Positions 6,274 to 8,570 of a stretch of 8,570 bases of DNA are shown here, one piece after another. The position numbers were made by a program, and so were the translations under genes. Under the pieces are notes generated by a model. That model saw only the letters and a program-made list of their open reading frames with translations. It searched no databases and was not told where the DNA came from. The DNA comes from an uncultured Bacilli bacterium (GTDB taxonomy: Bacteria > Bacillota_I > Bacilli_A > RFN20 > DUOF01). Position 1 is the first letter of the stretch. Each line of letters begins with the position of its first letter. The stretch lies in NCBI GenBank assembly GCA_934101685.1, contig CAKORZ010000059.1:1-8570 (forward strand). Direction: 5' to 3'.

Positions 6274-6804
6274 TTAACAAGAAAATTTCTTTTTATAGTT
6301 TTCTATACTTTCTTCAATAATTTCTTTTGCCTTATTTACATTTTCAACTTTTTCAATATAAGTTTTCTTTCCCTCTAATTGTTTATATACTCTAAAGAAA
6401 TGTTGCATTTCTTCAAGCATGTGATTAGGAAGTTCACTTATATCATTATATATATTCATAACTGGATCATGTTCAACCACAGCAATTATCTTTTCATCTA
6501 CTTCTCCGCCATCAATCATTGATACTACACCAATTGGTTTACACTTTACAAGTGATAATGGTTCTAGTGTCTCTTGACATAATACAAGAACATCTAGAGG
6601 GTCATTATCACCTGAATAAGTTTTTGGTATGAATCCATAATTAGCAGGGTAATGAGTTGAAGTATAAAGAATTCTGTCTAGTATTATTAAGCCAGTTTCT
6701 TTATCTAATTCATATTTTTTCTTACTACCTTTTGGTATTTCTATACAAGCAATAAAACTATCTTTATTTACTCTTTTACTATCTAAATCATGCCAAATAT
6801 TCAT
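6274..6804 (-). CDS. ppa: Inorganic pyrophosphatase, family I
   Basis: Soluble Mg-dependent enzyme that hydrolyses pyrophosphate to two phosphates, pulling tRNA charging, nucleic acid synthesis and other PPi-releasing reactions forward. At 176 residues it is the normal size for the bacterial family I enzyme. The signature DNDPLDV provides metal-binding D66, D68 and D71, and D103 (EVDEKIIAV) is the fourth conserved aspartate. YPANYGFIP (52-60) and the early IEIPKGSKKKYE segment (21-32) supply the tyrosine, acidic and basic residues of the active site. The start codon overlaps the nifJ stop by one base (TAATG), so translation is probably coupled and both are on one mRNA. No separate ribosome site or promoter is obvious within the nifJ end. 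No convincing minus-strand terminator follows within the 93-bp gap before the next gene. Confidence 0.97.
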   Translation of the reverse strand: MNIWHDLDSKRVNKDSFIACIEIPKGSKKKYELDKETGLIILDRILYTSTHYPANYGFIPKTYSGDNDPLDVLVLCQETLEPLSLVKCKPIGVVSMIDGGEVDEKIIAVVEHDPVMNIYNDISELPNHMLEEMQHFFRVYKQLEGKKTYIEKVENVNKAKEIIEESIENYKKKFSC

Positions 6805-8570
6805 TATTCTTCACTCATTTTCTTTAATCTATTAAATCTCTTCATTGCATATACTTTAGATAATTCTAATAGCTCTTCTGCTTCATCAGGGTTTGCTACT
6901 GGTAATCTATTATATCTTGTTTGATTTAATAAGAAGTTTTTAAATTTATCAAAGTCAGGTTCTTTGAAATCTAGTTGTAAAGGATTCTTACCTTGTGCTT
7001 CTAATCTTGGATCATATCTAAATAAGTTGAAGTAACCACATTCTGTTGCTTCTTTTTGGTTTTCTTGGTGATTTACTAATCCGCCTTTAATACCATGCTC
7101 AATACATGGAGAATAAGCGATAATTAGTGAAGGCCCATCATAGCTTTCTGCTTCTTTCAAAGCCTTAATAGCTTGCATGTTATTTGCTCCCATATTTATT
7201 TGAGCTACATATACATGACCATATGCCATAGCAATTGCAGCTAAATCTTTTTTAGCAGTCTTTTTACCTGAAGCAGTAAACTTAGCAATTGAACCTGTTT
7301 GACTTGACTTAGAAGATTGACCACCTGTGTTAGAATAAACTTCTGTATCTAAAACTAAGATGTTTACATTTTCATTGTTAGCTATAACATGATCTAATCC
7401 ACCATATCCAATATCATAAGCCCATCCATCTCCACCGACAATCCATTGTGATTTGCTTACTAAATCTCTCTTAAAATCTAATAATTCTTTTACATAAGCA
7501 TTTTGTGATTTAGTTACTAATTCTACAATTTTAGGAGCTAATTCTTTCTCTTTTTCTCTATTTCCTTCACTTGCAAGATATTCATTCAATACATCTTGTA
7601 ATGGTTTCTCTAAATAAGGCAAATTTTTATGAATTATATTAGCAATTTCATATTTTTTATATCTAGACGCAATTGCCATACCAAACCCATATTCTGCATT
7701 GTCTTCAAATAATGAGTTAGCCCATGCAGGTCCTTGTCCTTTGTTATCCTTTACAAATGGAGTTGAAGGAGTTGAACCACTATAAATTGAAGAACATCCT
7801 GTAGCATTAGCAATTAACATATCCTCTCCAAATAATTGAGATACTAATCTATAATAAGGTGTTTCACCGCATCCTGCGCATGCTCCACTAACTTCAAAAT
7901 AAGGCTTAAGTAATCCTGCTCCTTTTACAGTATTTTCTTGGAATAATCCTTTTTTATAGAAATCACCAGTATATAAGTAATCAGCGCCTTCTTCTTGTTT
8001 AACTTGTTCTTTTACAGATTCCATAGTTAATGCTTTATTGCCTTTCATACCTGGGCATTGTTCTACACAAAGACCACATCCAACACAGTTAAGAGGTGAT
8101 ACTTGAACACGATATTTTAAATCCTTTACAGCAGGTCCACCTAATGCATTTAATACATCATTCTTTACTACTTCAGGAGCATTTTCTAATTCTTTATCAT
8201 TTAGTAAGAATGTTCTAATAGTAGCGTGTGGACATACAAATGAGCACTTATTACATTGAATACAATTTTCTTTATGCCATACTGGTACTTCTTCAGCAAT
8301 ATTTCTCTTTTCTTTGAAAGCAACATTACTTTCCATAGAACCATCTAATAATGTTTCAGTTGTAAATGCAGATACTGGTAAATCATAACCATCTAGATGA
8401 GTAATTGGATAAACAAAGTTATCAAAGTAATCATCTCCAGTTAATTCACGTGTTTCTTTAGTAGATAATTTTTTCCAATTTGGATTAACTTCTACTTCAA
8501 CTAATTCATCAACTTCCCTCATTGTAGTTGTGATATAAGAATCAAATCCTTCATATTGTCTTTTAATTAG
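6804..8570 (-). CDS. nifJ: Pyruvate:ferredoxin (flavodoxin) oxidoreductase, C-terminal half; 5' end cut by window edge
   Basis: Oxidatively decarboxylates pyruvate to acetyl-CoA and CO2, passing electrons to ferredoxin or flavodoxin; a hallmark of anaerobic metabolism. The fragment is 588 codons of an enzyme usually near 1170-1200 residues. The frame is open to the right edge (…KRQYEGFDSYITTT before the ATG at 8522), so that ATG is internal and the true start lies beyond 8570. Fragment positions: a ferredoxin-like domain with two CxxCxxCxxxC sites (C103/106/109/113 and C162/165/168/172) for two [4Fe-4S] clusters, then the thiamine-diphosphate domain. There C231, C234, C259 and C489 (ACAGCG, ATGCSS, SPCIEHG) fit the proximal cluster, and GDGWAYDIGYGG (from about 380) with EVYSNTGGQ is the ThDP/Mg site. 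All expected ligands in this half are present, so the enzyme looks functional. Its stop overlaps the ppa start. Confidence 0.97.
   Translation of the reverse strand, partial: LIKRQYEGFDSYITTTMREVDELVEVEVNPNWKKLSTKETRELTGDDYFDNFVYPITHLDGYDLPVSAFTTETLLDGSMESNVAFKEKRNIAEEVPVWHKENCIQCNKCSFVCPHATIRTFLLNDKELENAPEVVKNDVLNALGGPAVKDLKYRVQVSPLNCVGCGLCVEQCPGMKGNKALTMESVKEQVKQEEGADYLYTGDFYKKGLFQENTVKGAGLLKPYFEVSGACAGCGETPYYRLVSQLFGEDMLIANATGCSSIYSGSTPSTPFVKDNKGQGPAWANSLFEDNAEYGFGMAIASRYKKYEIANIIHKNLPYLEKPLQDVLNEYLASEGNREKEKELAPKIVELVTKSQNAYVKELLDFKRDLVSKSQWIVGGDGWAYDIGYGGLDHVIANNENVNILVLDTEVYSNTGGQSSKSSQTGSIAKFTASGKKTAKKDLAAIAMAYGHVYVAQINMGANNMQAIKALKEAESYDGPSLIIAYSPCIEHGIKGGLVNHQENQKEATECGYFNLFRYDPRLEAQGKNPLQLDFKEPDFDKFKNFLLNQTRYNRLPVANPDEAEELLELSKVYAMKRFNRLKKMSEE

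Noticed and set aside
8520..8522. ATG at 8522 as the start of nifJ
   Set aside because: The same frame continues open to the window edge with family-like sequence, and the enzyme's N-terminal half is missing, so this methionine is internal.
1..8570. Mycoplasma-type genetic code (TGA as Trp)
   Set aside because: Conserved tryptophans are TGG throughout and genes reach normal length under the standard code, although no TGA stop is present in these few genes.
1..8570. CRISPR arrays, tRNA/rRNA genes, insertion sequences, defence or toxin-antitoxin systems
   Set aside because: No spaced direct repeats, cloverleaf-like segments, transposase or recognisable defence motifs were seen on either strand.

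Overview
The window is a low-GC, AT-rich bacterial chromosomal segment of ordinary housekeeping genes. It suggests an anaerobic low-GC Firmicute or Mollicutes-related bacterium (gut Bacilli/RF39-like or Erysipelotrichia-like; a tentative placement from composition and gene content). A nifJ-type pyruvate:ferredoxin oxidoreductase points to anaerobic pyruvate metabolism. All tryptophans in the complete genes are encoded by TGG and no in-frame TGA breaks a conserved gene, so the standard bacterial code is used rather than the Mycoplasma code. Stops are TAA except one TAG.

Layout from left to right: the 5' three quarters of proS (prolyl-tRNA synthetase, minus strand, running off the left edge); a membrane protein matching the C-terminal part of DUF2207 proteins (minus); rsuA-like 16S rRNA pseudouridine synthase (plus, the only plus-strand gene); lysS (lysyl-tRNA synthetase, minus); a HAD-family phosphatase (minus); an unrecognised 138-residue protein (minus); ppa (family I inorganic pyrophosphatase, minus); and the 3' half of nifJ (minus, running off the right edge).

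Four genes serve translation: proS and lysS charge tRNAs and rsuA modifies 16S rRNA, while ppa pulls tRNA charging and other PPi-releasing reactions forward. nifJ and ppa overlap as TAATG and form one transcription unit. The other genes appear to be mostly separate short units, each with its own -10 box close to the start codon. Predicted 5' leaders are very short (about 12 to 26 nt), leaving no room for a T-box or riboswitch upstream of lysS or proS.

The most notable structures are regulatory and compact: a bidirectional terminator whose loop holds the abutting stop codons of rsuA and lysS; a terminator-like hairpin upstream of the HAD gene whose stem and loop also contain that gene's -10 box; a perfect 7-bp-arm palindrome over the lysS -10 box; and an imperfect parS-like palindrome between ppa and the unknown gene. 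I see no CRISPR array, mobile element, tRNA or rRNA, and no evidence of a novel multi-gene system.
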